Below, one piece after another: positions 1 to 10,972 of a stretch of 64,000 nt of DNA. The stretch comes from Amoeboaphelidium protococcarum (lineage: Eukaryota; Aphelidiomycota; Aphelidea). Made by a program: the position numbers and the translations under genes. Positions within the stretch are counted from its first letter, which is position 1, and every line of letters begins with the position of its first letter. The stretch is taken from assembly GCA_023515745.1 (NCBI GenBank), contig JALECJ010000256.1, forward strand, positions 1,798,001 through 1,862,000, in the 5' to 3' direction. The notes below the pieces were generated by a model, which saw only the letters and a list, made by a program, of their open reading frames with translations, was not told where the DNA came from and did no database searches.

Positions 1-1268
1 TTAAATAAACCATAATCTTTTAAATCGCCATTCTTCTATCCATGCTGATCCAGCTGACTAAGACAGTCCCAGGCGATAGAATCTGTTATGGCAGTGAATA
101 TCCAGTTCAACTCACCGAGCATTGTCCGACGATCAGATACTTTACCTGGAATCATCTGAAGCATCTGTGGAGTAACTTGAGAAGATATGAGAAGAGATGA
201 AGCTACATTATCCATATCAATATAATCAACATTGGACTAAGATTACAGAGGAACGTGGCTATTATTTTTAATCATGAACCAATGTAAAGCAGCTTGGATC
301 GGAGTAGTCAGACACGCCGTAAATAAATCTGCAGGTAGAGCGGGGTGCATAGGTAAAGTTTGATCCGCATGACACGCTGCCAATATAATAGTATTACTAT
401 TCTTACTGTAATGCTTCAGATAGGCATTAACGAAATTACCCGCCGCGCTACAGTCCAACACAATAATCGAGGGAGAGCCGAGCCAAGCATTAACTTCACC
501 AATTCCCACCGGGACGTACTATGTGTATGTCTTATTAAAGAACCATAACTCGCCATTGACAGTAGGCTTAGGGACACCATGGCCATTATAGTGCCACAAA
601 ACGCGGTCGCTTTGATCTTGCTACTGCGATTACTATGATGATGTCGATGATGATGATGACTTATAAGCAGCATTTCTCCTCAAATGAAGCATAGTCTTTT
701 TCAAATCCTCAGGCGTTGGATCTGTCAGCATTTTATATCTGGCGCGCGGCTACCACGGCTCATAATGAGAAGTGAGAATTTTAGCTATAAGATCAACAGC
801 TTTCTGAGGTTACAACGCCGAGCCTTCTATTATATCGTCGCTACTGTTGTTATTTGCCACTTGTGCATTACCTCCATTACCTCCACCGTTCACGTGTAAA
901 AGCGGATGACTGGACAGCTCTTTACTAAACGGATCAATCCAGGCTTCCATGACAGCACATGGTGTCGGTTTAATAACATCGGGAGGATCAACACCCAAGT
1001 TCAGACAAAGACTTATAAGGACACCGACAGTCTTTAATTTCTCTTTATTACGCCATCCATCAACGTCATTGTCTTCCTTAATTCTGCTTTTAAACAGTGC
1101 ATTCTATTTACTCTATAGATCTAGGTAAAACTCGGTCTACATCTAGAGTGAGTGCAAGTATTTTTATAGATGATCATCTTCCTCCTAAGCATCATCTTCA
1201 CCATTAAAGGAGGAAGAGTCATCATTATACTTCATCGCAGCAGATCTTACGCGCAAATCCATATTCAT
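1..1268 (-). CDS. RPTOR: Raptor / KOG1, TORC1 scaffold (3' end outside window)
   Basis: Raptor is the substrate-recruiting scaffold of TOR complex 1. About 422 N-terminal residues are present and the frame runs off the left edge. An acidic, Ser-rich leader of about 70 residues is followed by the raptor N-terminal caspase-like domain. Motifs seen include [12 protein letters not shown], the WQPRARYK block, [10 protein letters not shown] (residues 226-235), [14 protein letters not shown] (Cys273), [14 protein letters not shown], and the [21 protein letters not shown] block near the edge. About ten in-frame TAA/TAG codons are read as Gln; one cluster lies between RRNAA and [10 protein letters not shown] in a Ser/Gln loop that is shorter in relatives. 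The ATG at 1266-1268 is the first in the open frame. No intron is needed. Assignment is very secure. Confidence 0.96.
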
Positions 1269-1816
1269 CTTACGATGTACTTATTTCCAAATTATGACTT
1301 TATTAGATAAATTGTGATTTGAAGCAACGTAATGCGGTAAGAGGAAGAAAATAGAACAAGAGCAGACTAGAAAATATGGGAGAAAAGACATGAAAATTCA
1401 ATTTATTCAGTTTTGTTCAATTGTAAAGCGACGACAAAGAATTTGTATTAGAGCAAAGGCGACCAAGATGATTCGCGCGAAAGCATCTTTAGTGCGTTTT
1501 GTAGAATATTTACTGCTTACACTCATTAGATTATAGTCTGAATTGGGAGAAATAGTGGGAATAAAAGTTCCGACTTTACATTACATTGCACAGACCAAAA
1601 GCGCGTTCTGTGATCATTCCAATGCACCAAGCCTTCACGCTTAGTTTCTTTGACCTTGCGATTCCTCTCGTTCGTCTCGTCCCTCTTTGTTTTGTTTCAT
1701 TCCATCGTTTTCCCCCTTTTCATTCATTCACTGGCAGTACTGCCGTAATTATAATATCCATTGGACTCACTATTTCATCCATTATAAGAAGCCCTAAATT
1801 TCTCAATCGTCAAGAT
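1269..1816. other. divergent intergenic region, Raptor / BRK1
   Basis: This gap of about 550 bp separates two divergent starts. It has no supported gene. The part near 1630-1740 is pyrimidine-rich on the plus strand (runs of TCTCGTTCGTCTCGTCCCT type), like the stretch just upstream of several other starts in this window, so it probably holds the BRK1 promoter. An open frame at 1586-1852 is only the upstream continuation of the BRK1 frame. Confidence 0.5.
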
Positions 1817-2140
1817 ATGAATCGATCGGAGGATAGTTCGGTGCAGCAGTAGGCAACTAAGATGGCGTATGATAGTGCAGAAGTCATTGACAGATTATCG
1901 CTGGCTATTAATGAAATTTCCAAAGGTTTGAGTAGATTTGACTCTATAGTGTGCCAGTCTTTGAACAGCATGGATGAGCGATTGCTGGTTGTTGAGAAGT
2001 AGCTGGCTTTCCTTGAGAACAGAGTAAGTAGTATGTTTTAATGAATTCTAAATTCGTCGTTTTTTAATTAAACTCTCAAATGTGTATTGTAGGTGACATC
2101 TGTGATTCCCAATTAAAACCAAACATCGTAGTAATAATGA
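1817..2140 (+). CDS. BRK1: BRICK1 / HSPC300, WAVE-SCAR complex subunit
   Basis: An 84-residue helical protein in two exons, 1817-2023 and 2093-2140; the intron of 69 nt runs GTAAGT to TTGTAG. It aligns over nearly its whole length with BRK1, the smallest subunit of the Rac-activated WAVE/SCAR complex. Seen are a VIDRLSLAINEISKGL helix, an RFD turn matching the family SFD, then a heptad-like segment ending LAFLENRV, matching family ERRIEYIEARV. The usual N-terminal VQREI..DW block is weaker here (VQQQATKMAYDSAEV). The Q-rich tail is written with TAA/TAG codons before TGA. The start at 1817 is preferred over 1862 because it gives the usual family length. Rac itself is encoded at 59115-60005. 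Family assignment is good but the protein is small. Confidence 0.78.
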
Positions 2141-2217
2141 TTTATCCTACTGAAATCTATTAAAGATTGTGTTTTTTACTATTTAAATGATAATCAATAT
2201 CTACAGAAGAATGATTA

Positions 2218-4233
2218 TCATTAAAACATGAATTTACTCATGAAAGGTCTCCATTACAAGTTCTCGAGAAGAGCATTGGGATAGTTACGTGCCTCCTGCT
2301 TCTTCAACACCTCTTTAATATACTCTATATCCACGACAATCTCATACTCTACTGATCCATCTGATATCGCATCCCTCCGGCGTAGAAATCCCATATCTTG
2401 CAGAATAGTGACAACATCGTCCAAAGTTAATCCAGTTTACCGAGACAAGTTCAGAATAGATACCTAAGAGGATTGTTGACGATGCAAGGATAGTTATTAC
2501 TACTTGATATCCGATGAACTTTGTTAAGGAGAACTTTTTTATTTCCGACCAGAATTCGATTGCCTTAAATTCTTTGATGGCGTACCGGCAGAGGAGGCGT
2601 CTTTAGATTCAGATGAAGATGATAAAGATAGTAGAGAATCCAATTATGAACAGATAGCCCATCGCCAATAGCTTCGATAAGCTAAAAGACCAAAAGAGCT
2701 CAGCGGCTTTTCAGGAGTTCCACCATTGCGCCACCAGTTCTGGGCATCATAAGGAGCATCCTGATGAGATTCTGCATACAACTGGCACTCTGTACGCGAT
2801 AGCAGATATGAAAAATCTATGAGAAAGTATCCATAACCGCATCCTTGGAACTGAGGCATAGTCATAATGCAGCTGAGATTGTACAAAGTACTCGGTCTCT
2901 TCTCCTTACTGAAATATCCGACAAAGTCATAATGGCCTCCCACTTGGTCTCGATTGTACTTGCACAGCACATAGAAGAGGAAAGGCTCTACATCGTAATA
3001 CAAAGTCTTGGTCTCCAGCCACAATTTAGCTAATAGACACAAGTTCTGACAATATATCCGATGTCGCCGCCCATCAACTTCAAAAATGTGTAAATCATTC
3101 TCCGAATCTCTGTAAACTTCATCACCAGGAGGATGGTTCAGCTTACATTTCCTGGTATGCCGACCATAAACATACTCACTAGATGTATAATAAAGACACT
3201 GACTGCAGACGAACAACTTTTCATGCTTATTGAAATCTTCCGGGTAAGGCGCACTGTAATAAGTTCCAATTTCATACTATCCAAAGATAACCTTGTCAAT
3301 TTTAGGCATATCCTCCCAAGCATACTATTTGTAAGGTTAAAGCATAGACAAAGACTGGTCCTTAGCATCACTGAATAAAGTTCTGGCAGTCTAATCAGGG
3401 ACAGTATTGGAAATATCAGCCTCAGAAGTAGTGAGTTTTCCACCAAACACATTGACCGTATCAATTGGTTTATTCAGCTTTATGATTTAATGCAGCTTTG
3501 ACTTTTTGAGGCTCTATGCGGAATTATTATCATCTTGACTATCCAAAAAGTCAGAGTTGCGCTTACTATTGACTAGCTTTATGCGTTTAGTCTTCCCATT
3601 ATCAGGCTCAGTGGATGTCTACTTCTTTGTGTAATCTTTTACAGCAATCATGCCCTTGTCAGATGACCAAATGACTCTCTAATGCTTATCCCGAATCTTT
3701 ATAGGAGAGGAAATGAATGGACGAGACTTGTACACTCGAGGACAAAACTTGACATTTGTATGGTACAAAGTACGCCCATTAATGTGACCACTTCCATCAC
3801 AGCCCACAGTGGGACATTTGACGTACGGAGCAGTGGTACAGCTCTGGCAAATGTATGAGCTCTGTGGCATCTTCTTTAAGCCCAGACATTCCAAATGAAA
3901 GCCCTGATCACAACTGTCACAGAGTAGAATGGAAGAGGCATCCAGTTCCCTGTCAGCCTCCGAAGAATCCGGGTCATTGAGCGGAGACTATTTACAGAGT
4001 GAGCATGTCTTGCACGATCCACATTCCCACTTGTGCCTGAATGCACATGGAGTCAAATCCTGATGAACGCACGTAGGATGAGCTTGTAGATGACAGCGAA
4101 TACAATGCAACAGCGTCTCGTCAATGTCAAACGTTCCATTAAACTTGGTGGCCTTATTACAGAATGCGCACACTCCAGAAGGAAGGGACTACTCACTCAA
4201 TTCATTATTATCCTTATTATTATGACCATTCAT
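2218..4233 (-). CDS. MYST histone acetyltransferase with double PHD finger (KAT6/KAT7-like)
   Basis: A single-exon gene for 671 residues. From the N-terminus: a tandem PHD pair (about residues 22-132, many C..C/H..C ligands), a C2HC finger starting [14 protein letters not shown] (about 140-164) as in KAT7/HBO1, a linker rich in K/S/D, then the MYST domain. In the MYST domain: FGQYEIGTYY, the zinc finger C343/C346/H359/C363, [10 protein letters not shown], putative catalytic Cys455 in [10 protein letters not shown], the acetyl-CoA loop QGCGYG (463-468), and Glu508 in TPEKPLS. An insertion of about 19 residues sits just before that glutamate. The C-terminus is the winged-helix-like end of the MYST domain after a Ser/Gln-rich insert. 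Probable nuclear chromatin acetyltransferase. An in-frame TGA lies directly upstream of the chosen ATG. Confidence 0.93.
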
Positions 4234-4587
4234 TTCTCACTTATAATTTATCTGATAGTTTATTCTAAAACGGCAGTACATAGAATGATAACGCGGTGTT
4301 ATAACGAATGAGAAGAATGAAGAACAAAGAACGTCAAAAGAGAAGAATTAGAAAGAAAGGCCAAATTTGGCGCAAAACTCAGCACTGGATGTACGGCAGC
4401 ACACACACTATAAAATAAAAAAGCATTACTAAACGTGTATAAACATTTTTTACTGATTTATGTGGCCTATTCTGATTACCTGCAAAATTCATGTCAAGTG
4501 TCAAGTAGTGGTGATAAAAGATAAGCTTGTTCTCGAATGAGTACTTGATTCCACTTTCATTCCCACGGTAAAAGATCAGCAGAGAAG
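4234..4587. other. divergent intergenic region, MYST / DinB-like
   Basis: A 354-bp gap between two divergent starts, AT-rich. Short open frames here have no family match that I recognise. It likely carries both promoters; no motif was resolved. Confidence 0.4.
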
Positions 4588-5221
4588 ATGATGACGTTGA
4601 CCAACAGAGCAATCCATTACTTGAAACAACTTGATCAGACCATTAGTTGTATCCCTCATGACTTATATACGCAGGTAATATCTAATAGATATATTCTGAT
4701 TTTTTCAATTGCTCAGTGTGTAGCATTCAAAACTGATTCCACAGAGTACTATTGGTAAGCACACCCGTCACATTCTTGATCACTATTACAAGCTGAAGGA
4801 TTATGCTGATTAACTTTAAATGGATTCGCCCACTGAATAGCCCGTAATCTGTTATGATTAGAGAGTGAGAGATACGGAAGAGGAGAATGATATTAAAGCC
4901 GCCTTGTACAAGATCAATAACCTCTGCAATACAATCGCCTAATGGTCCAAATTTGAACAATTGTCTCTTCTCTCCGGCGGTTCTAAGCATCTTTAGATTC
5001 GCGTCTGTACTTCAGATGATGGAGACACTGAATTCTTGTAATCTACATTTGATAGAGAACTCTGGTTCTGCATACACCACTAGATTCATCATCACGCAAT
5101 GATAAAGATTATCGCCGAAGAGTTGAAGTGTCATGTTGAATAGACTGAATTTGGTATTGCGCCTTCAACTCTGGCTCATCATTAGGTGGAAAAGGTGAAA
5201 TAGATGAGTGACGCTTAATGA
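4588..5221 (+). CDS. DinB-like four-helix protein
   Basis: Two exons, 4588-4674 and 4724-5221; the 49-nt intron runs GTAATA to GTGTGTAG. The product is 194 residues. Motifs match the DinB/DUF664-like metal-binding four-helix fold: a helix ending LKQLDQTISCIPHDLYTQ, then IGKHTRHILDHYYKL with the first histidines, VICYDQRVRDTEEE, and a last helix RELWFCIHHQIHHHAMIKII with the HxxH-type histidines, followed by GIAPSTLAHH. Several Gln are TAA/TAG. Relatives are common in bacteria and occur in some eukaryotes; the substrate is unknown. It converges on the ChaC gene with a 39-nt gap. The opposite strand of this gene carries misleading open frames. The domain call comes from motif memory and the exact start is uncertain (ATGATG). 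Confidence 0.72.
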
Positions 5222-5260
5222 TAATATGCAAAATCTAAAGGAAGATATATCTTGTATAAA

Positions 5261-6095
5261 TCAAGTTGGAGTATCACTGGCGCGCAATATTTCTTTGTCC
5301 CAGTCTTGACTCTAGTCCTTGTTGCTTCCACGTAGTGATTAACTGACAAACTTTTGATGCAATTACTGACAATAATAATCACCGTGCCCCTATTAGATTA
5401 AACGCTAAATCTCCTCAACTAAAGCATCCAGATGATGATCTGCCACGAGAGGATACAACTTGCCATGAGAGTGGTGGAGTTCCAACAGGTACTCCAAATT
5501 GTACCCAGATGGACCCTTGCTATTCAAGATATGACGTGCAAGATCAGCTACAGGAGTATGGCCAACAAAAGCCTCATTCTATGATGTGCCAATGTACACC
5601 AAAACTTCCTACAGACATTCATCACTGTCATGAACGTGAAACTGCACCCGCTCAGTGACGTAGCCGTGTTTTTCGCGGTGATCGAGCCGTTTCAGAACGT
5701 CATCGCGATCTCTGTCCGAAATCTTGTAAGCGACGCCATACACTCGAACATCATCACCATTGTTAATGCTTTAGTTGTCGCCGACTTGGATGAACTCATC
5801 TTGGCTATGAATGAATTCCTTGTGCTCTATCAAAGTTACAACTCTGCCGGGATTCTCAACCGTGCCTCTGTGATCATTTCTACACTGAAACTGAGTCTAA
5901 ATAAGTTCACAGCAATGATAAGAAGAATGTGACTTACGATGCTTGCCAAAACCGTCGTACATAGCCTCTAATGTAACCATGCTTCTTGTCAACATACGGA
6001 AAGTCCACTTTCCAAATTAAGGATCCATATCCAAATCTACACACAATTTGCGTTATATCAAAACAATCTCTTGTTACAAAGTCTTACATCCACAT
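5261..6095 (-). CDS. ChaC-type gamma-glutamylcyclotransferase (CHAC2-like)
   Basis: Three exons, 6088-6095 (8 nt), 5938-6036 and 5261-5879, give 241 residues; introns are 51 and 58 nt, ending GTGTGTAG and TGTAG. Splicing restores the family start [12 protein letters not shown], then [15 protein letters not shown] followed by [45 protein letters not shown] and [13 protein letters not shown]. The glutamate of the LDHREK motif is the expected catalytic acid. It degrades glutathione to 5-oxoproline and Cys-Gly in the cytosol. The C-terminal 25-30 residues extend past the usual CHAC2 end and are Gln-rich. An in-frame TGA directly upstream fixes the ATG. It is divergent from the AspRS gene, with 144 bp between the starts. 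Confidence 0.93.
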
Positions 6096-6239
6096 AACGA
6101 TCGGGTGGCTCTCGCTCGGTCAACAATAGGAAAAGCGAAGACGATTCTCGAGAACGCTTGGTCGCCTTTGAGAGAAACTACGCGACTTTTAATCAAAGCG
6201 TCTGTTTACATTCAAATAGAAAAAATTGAATTTGTAAGT

Positions 6240-7931
6240 ATGTAGTAAGGAAGCGAAAGTTAATCTTCGGCAGAGAGTCTCGAGCAGAAGTTGGACAATG
6301 TCTAGCTGTCTGAGAATGGTGGGGAACCATTGTCCAAGAAGGCTTTGAAGAAGAAGCAGAAGGAGGAAGAGAAGGCGCGTAAAAAGGCCCAGGAGGAGCA
6401 AGCACGTCTCGCCCAGCAGTAATAGGAGGAGGGTGAAGATTATGCTGCTGATAAGTATGGTCGACTGCCTCTGAACTAAAGTTAGAATCGCGAGCGCAGA
6501 GTTCGTATTCGCATCAGCGACATTGGTGTGTCCTCGGAAATCAAGGTTGATGAGAAGGTTCTGTTGAGAGCAAGAGTGCATAATACGCGCGCCAAGGGAA
6601 AGTAATGCTTTATGGTGCTGCGTCAGCAGATAGCCACCATCTAGGCAGTGCTCGCTGTTGACAAGGAGCAGAAGGAGGTGTCCAAGTAGATGGTCAAGTT
6701 CTGTGGTAGTATCAAGCCTGAGTCTATCGTTCTGGTTGAAGCAGTGGTGGTGAAGGCTTTCTAGAAGGTTCAGTCTTGCACTGTTAGTGATTATGAGTTG
6801 CAGATTAAGACTATTTTCATCGAGAGTGAAGTTGCTGTGGAAAAGTTGCCATTCACTGTGGATGATGCGTCCAGATTTGATCCTGAGATCTCTGGTGTCA
6901 ATGATCAAGATTAAGCGTAGGCGGAGGAAGATGGTTATAATCGCGTCAACCTGGATACTAGATTGAATAATCGTATCATTGATTTGCGTACCACCACCAA
7001 TCATTCCATCTTTAGATTGCAGCATGCAGTAGGCACTCTATTCAGAGAGCATCTGAATTAATAAGGATTTACCGAGATTCATACGCCCAAGATTATTGCT
7101 GCAGCATCAGAAGGTGGTGCTAATGTGTTCAAGGTGTCATACTTTAAAAATGACGCGTTCCTGGCTCAGAGTCCGTAGTTGTACAAATAGATGATGATCT
7201 GCGCCGATTATGAGAAGGTGTTTGAAATCGGTCCAGTGTTCCGCGCTGAGAATTCATTCACTCACAGACATATGACTGAGTTTGTTGGCCTGGATTTGGA
7301 GATGGCATTCTAGGAGCATTATCACGAAGTACTGGATGTATTGGACAAGCTGTTTGTATCCATCTTTAAAGGATTGCGTGATCAGTACAAGGATGAGATT
7401 GAAGTGGTGAAGCGTCAGTATCCTTTTGAAGAGTTCCTGTTCTTGGAGCCATCGCTGCGCCTAAATTTTAAAGATGCAGTATAGATGTTGCGTGAAGCTG
7501 GAGTTGAGATGGGCGACCATGAAGATTTGAGCACTGAGAATGAGAGAAAGCTGGGTAAACTGGTGCGCGACAAGTACATGACTGACTTTTACATTTTGGA
7601 CAAGTTCCCACTGGCCGTGAGACCGTTTTATACGATGCCGGATCCTAACAATCCTGGATACTCAAACTCGTATGATTTCTTTATGCGCGGAGAGGAAATT
7701 ATGTCTGGAGCTTAGCGTGTTCATGATGTGAACCTTTTGATCAAAAGTGCGCAAGAACATGGTGTAGAACTCAAGACGATTTAAGGTTACATTGATGCAT
7801 TCAAGTACGGAGCACCTCCACACGCTGGTGGTGGAATTGGCTTGGAGCGTGTGGTGATGCTGTACTTGAACTTGAAGAATATTCGCCGTGTCTCTCTGTT
7901 CCCTAGAGATCCACGTCGTCTGGAGCCTTGA
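6240..7931 (+). CDS. DARS1: cytosolic aspartyl-tRNA synthetase
   Basis: A 563-residue class II synthetase without introns. A Lys/Glu-rich N-terminal extension (RNA-binding-like) leads to the OB-fold anticodon-binding domain ([30 protein letters not shown]) and the catalytic domain: [24 protein letters not shown], the QSPQLYKQM block, motif 2 around [26 protein letters not shown], and motif 3 [15 protein letters not shown], ending [15 protein letters not shown]. Conserved glutamines such as both in QSPQLYKQ are encoded by TAG, one of the clearest proofs of the code. Its only candidate start is the ATG at 6240, since upstream frames close with TGA. Loads Asp onto tRNA in the cytosol. Confidence 0.98.
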
Positions 7932-8069
7932 GCCTATATTTATATCATAGTGTATACTGGTTATTGGCGCTTTTAAGAGAATTAAGTACCAGTTTATTTC
8001 TAGTCTAAGCGATAAATGATAAACGCTAATATTAAATGAATAAAGTATCTATATGGTCACTTATTCCCG

Positions 8070-9959
8070 TCACTCTTCTTAAGGCACGTATTTACCGCTA
8101 GTCTTCTTATTAAGGCGCTTGATGATAAGTACAAAAGCGCTAATCGTTAACGATGACAGTATAAGAGCAGAGACAGAAACTGCGACTACAACAATATCCG
8201 CAGAGGAATCAGCTCTTTGCTCCGACTAATGTCCAGATTTGGCCGCCATGACACCCTTGGTCGAAATAACTTCATCTTAAATGCGTGGTGGTGGAGTAAT
8301 GTCTAAATCAATAGTCTTCGCACTGTAATCGCTTCCATGAGTGGCTAGGTACGGTCGAGCATGTAAAAACGAGATCCAAATTAACAGATTATGCCCTCGG
8401 TGATCATTCACATTAAATTGCATTTTGTAAAGGTCCAGAGAACATTCTTTGACAGATTTAATATACATTCTTCCATCAATTATATCCTGGTGAGAGAACC
8501 GTGACTCCTTCTCAATCACTGATGAACCTCCATCTGAATCGGCGGAGAATCTTAAAAGATGAGCACAAGCATTAAAAACACCACCAATTAGAGCATACGT
8601 TACTTGTGAATAATACTGAGGTGACACGTACTGAATATTTATCAGATCTGTTGAAATTTAATGCATTTCACTTGTTAACACAATAGTCTGGTTTTTAGTC
8701 ACGGTCAAAGCCCCATCTTTAAAGTCTGGCAGATAGTACTTGAACGATTCAAAGAATCTATGATATTTCCCCAGCAAAGACTAAAGATCAACAACCATCA
8801 ATTTACAGTCAATCTCCATCGAGGGATTCAATATTAGTACCCTTTGTACCGGATTATAAACCATTGAAGCAAGAGAATATTCCACTTAAGAAAGCTGCAC
8901 TTTAAATATAGATGTCACATTTTACGCGTCAGTTGTATTTAGAAGCATAAGTGATTAATCTTCGCCATTGTAGACGAACAACCATTTTTAATAATTATAA
9001 AACACATGAGCGTGACCATTTAAGTTCAAATTCAAGGCAGTCTATTGAATAGAGCCAGATGCATCATGTTGCCGAACAACAAGTCGATGATCCTTTGCAG
9101 AGGAAATGTCAAGCCCATATACTTAATCAACGTGATATCCAAGCAGCATCAACTTAGAGCCTTATAACCTCAAGTGCATAGCGTCATGTTACGACTACAC
9201 TTCATAAGCAATCAGAGAATTGTCTGATGAATTCCTAAGCTAAAGTTGAAGGATGTCATTAACAGAAATAAGATTAGCTGTCTACCACTAGACACCATCA
9301 AGTGCGGGAAGAGTGAGCAACTAATCAAACTACTGATTATACAAGTCAACTCTTAGTAAAACATCTTTACTTATTAGCGTGGATTTGACATCTGGACCTT
9401 ATTACTCGTGAACTTCTACTATGGAATGAGATTAGCCAAGAATGTATGCATAATCCAACTCATCGTCAATCAGCAAGCGTTTAAACGTTAAATCTTGAAT
9501 AGATTGGATTGATGATGCATTCAGAACAGTGACCAAAGTTTAATCTAAAGCTTTGAATACGCGTAACTGATGGGCAGAGAGTACGGCAATCAGTGTCTGA
9601 TTCTTGCGCACAGTTTATATACCAAAATCTAAAATATTTCCCACTTCAGGCGGTTAAAGGCATGATTTTAGATGTTCAACCATCGGATGGCGTTTCCTCA
9701 TCTCTGTAAAATTAATTTCCGGCAAACCATACTGGTCAATTACAGTAGGAAGGTGGTGTGGCCTAAGTAATTTAATGCAACTTTAATTATGACCACTTTT
9801 CGCCAAAATTAAATCATTATAGACCACCACTTTGCTAATAGAACCATCATTTATAAGAGCGGGCGCAAACTTGTTCAACTATTATGTTTCATATTACTGC
9901 AAAGCCTACAGAACACTTAAAGACACTAGCAAGACTAAACAGATTAACAACATAACCAT
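8070..9959 (-). CDS. orphan single-pass type I membrane protein
   Basis: An intronless 629-residue frame, open only with TAA/TAG as Gln. The N-terminus is a signal peptide (MVMLLICLVLLVSLSVLQA). About 540 luminal/extracellular residues follow, with scattered N-glycosylation sequons (NQS, NFT, NQT, NAS, NSS, NVT) and repeated beta-strand-like segments, suggesting a propeller or lectin-type ectodomain. Near the C-terminus there is one transmembrane helix (about residues 595-620, ADIVVVAVSVSALILSSLTI) and a short basic tail ending KYVPQEE. I do not recognise the family; EMC1 and sortilin were considered and do not match. A palindromic repeat cluster lies upstream at 10087-10433. Real gene likely, function unknown. 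Confidence 0.75.
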
Positions 9960-10972
9960 TATCAAAAATCTATTGGATGTTGTATTAAATCAGTACGCAA
10001 AGATCTTTAAATGCACTAAAATGGAATTAGACTATAAAGTTCATTTTGATAACCTTGACAACAAGATCCATAGAGCTTGAAGAGCAGCGACAAATGTCGC
10101 AGGATGGATGTCGAACATTAAATTCACCATGTTATCAGCCCATTAAGTGATCTGATCAGTACTAAACTAACGTTGAACTAATTAATGTATTCTATTGAAG
10201 CCGGATGGTGTAAGTTGACTGACAATCACATCCGCGACAAATGTCGCAGTATTTGAAAAGCGGCATTGACTTGACTGATTACTGTTTAATGTCATATTAG
10301 ACTATGCTCCGGAGAGAATGAACTTTCAGAGGGACTGTAAAAGACTTTTGCTTCATGGTCTTTGTACTAAATTCATACTATTCAACAGCGACATTTGTCA
10401 CACATTCAAGGTGGAGAGCAGCGACATTTGTGCATATTCAGACTTTACACGTAATAACGATAAGCATAAATAAATTTTAAGTATTATCAGATAAAAATAT
10501 ATGAAAAGACGTGTCCGTTATTTTGGATAATAAGTAAGAGAACATTAGATGAGAAGGTTCCATCTCAGACAAAGTACTGTACTGTTTTTGAAGTTTAATG
10601 ATAGATTAAAAGTACTGTAACAACGCGTTTCAATTCGAACTAAATTACGTAGAGACAGTTGATGGGTAGAGAAGTCAACCAACACGAGAAACGTTTCCGT
10701 ATAGTAAATGTAAATTGTACTACTGTAATGTAAGAATAAAGTGAAACGACAAGTGATTGATCAATGGTCTCTCTCTCCCTCCGCGCCGTGACTTTCCACC
10801 TCGCGTCATCTCTTCACTTTTCCTTAAACATTGCCAGAAATTGTAAAGCTGTTTCCTTTCTCCGTCCGTTCTTTGTGTGCCGTACTTACAACATAGTTAG
10901 ATAAGCCAGAGTTGAATTATAGCGTATATTTGATCACAATTCATCCTTTTGTATCATTTGATTATTAATTAA
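9960..10972. other. 1-kb divergent intergenic region with palindromic repeats
   Basis: This is the longest gap, between the orphan membrane protein and TSG101. No gene is supported in it. It holds four copies of a GCGACA(A/T)(A/T)TGT element (listed separately), two copies of AAAGTACTGTA near 10577 and 10608, and a pyrimidine-rich tract near 10765-10870 just upstream of TSG101. The remainder is AT-rich. Confidence 0.5.
10087..10433. repeat. four interspersed copies of palindromic GCGACAWWTGTCGC
   Basis: Copies lie at 10087-10100 and 10234-10247 (GCGACAAATGTCGC), 10388-10400 (GCGACATTTGTCA) and 10421-10433 (GCGACATTTGTGC). The first two are identical near-palindromes. The last two read as the reverse-strand version and keep one intact half-site. 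Spacing is about 147, 154 and 33 bp. They may be binding sites for a dimeric regulator of the flanking genes or remnants of a small element. Confidence 0.65.

Noticed and set aside
4379-4990. Minus-strand frames first read as a membrane protein gene
   Set aside because: They lie opposite the DinB-like gene, whose exons, intron and motifs explain the region.
6189-7025. 278-aa minus-strand open frame
   Set aside because: Antisense shadow of the AspRS gene. In a one-stop code such frames are long by chance.
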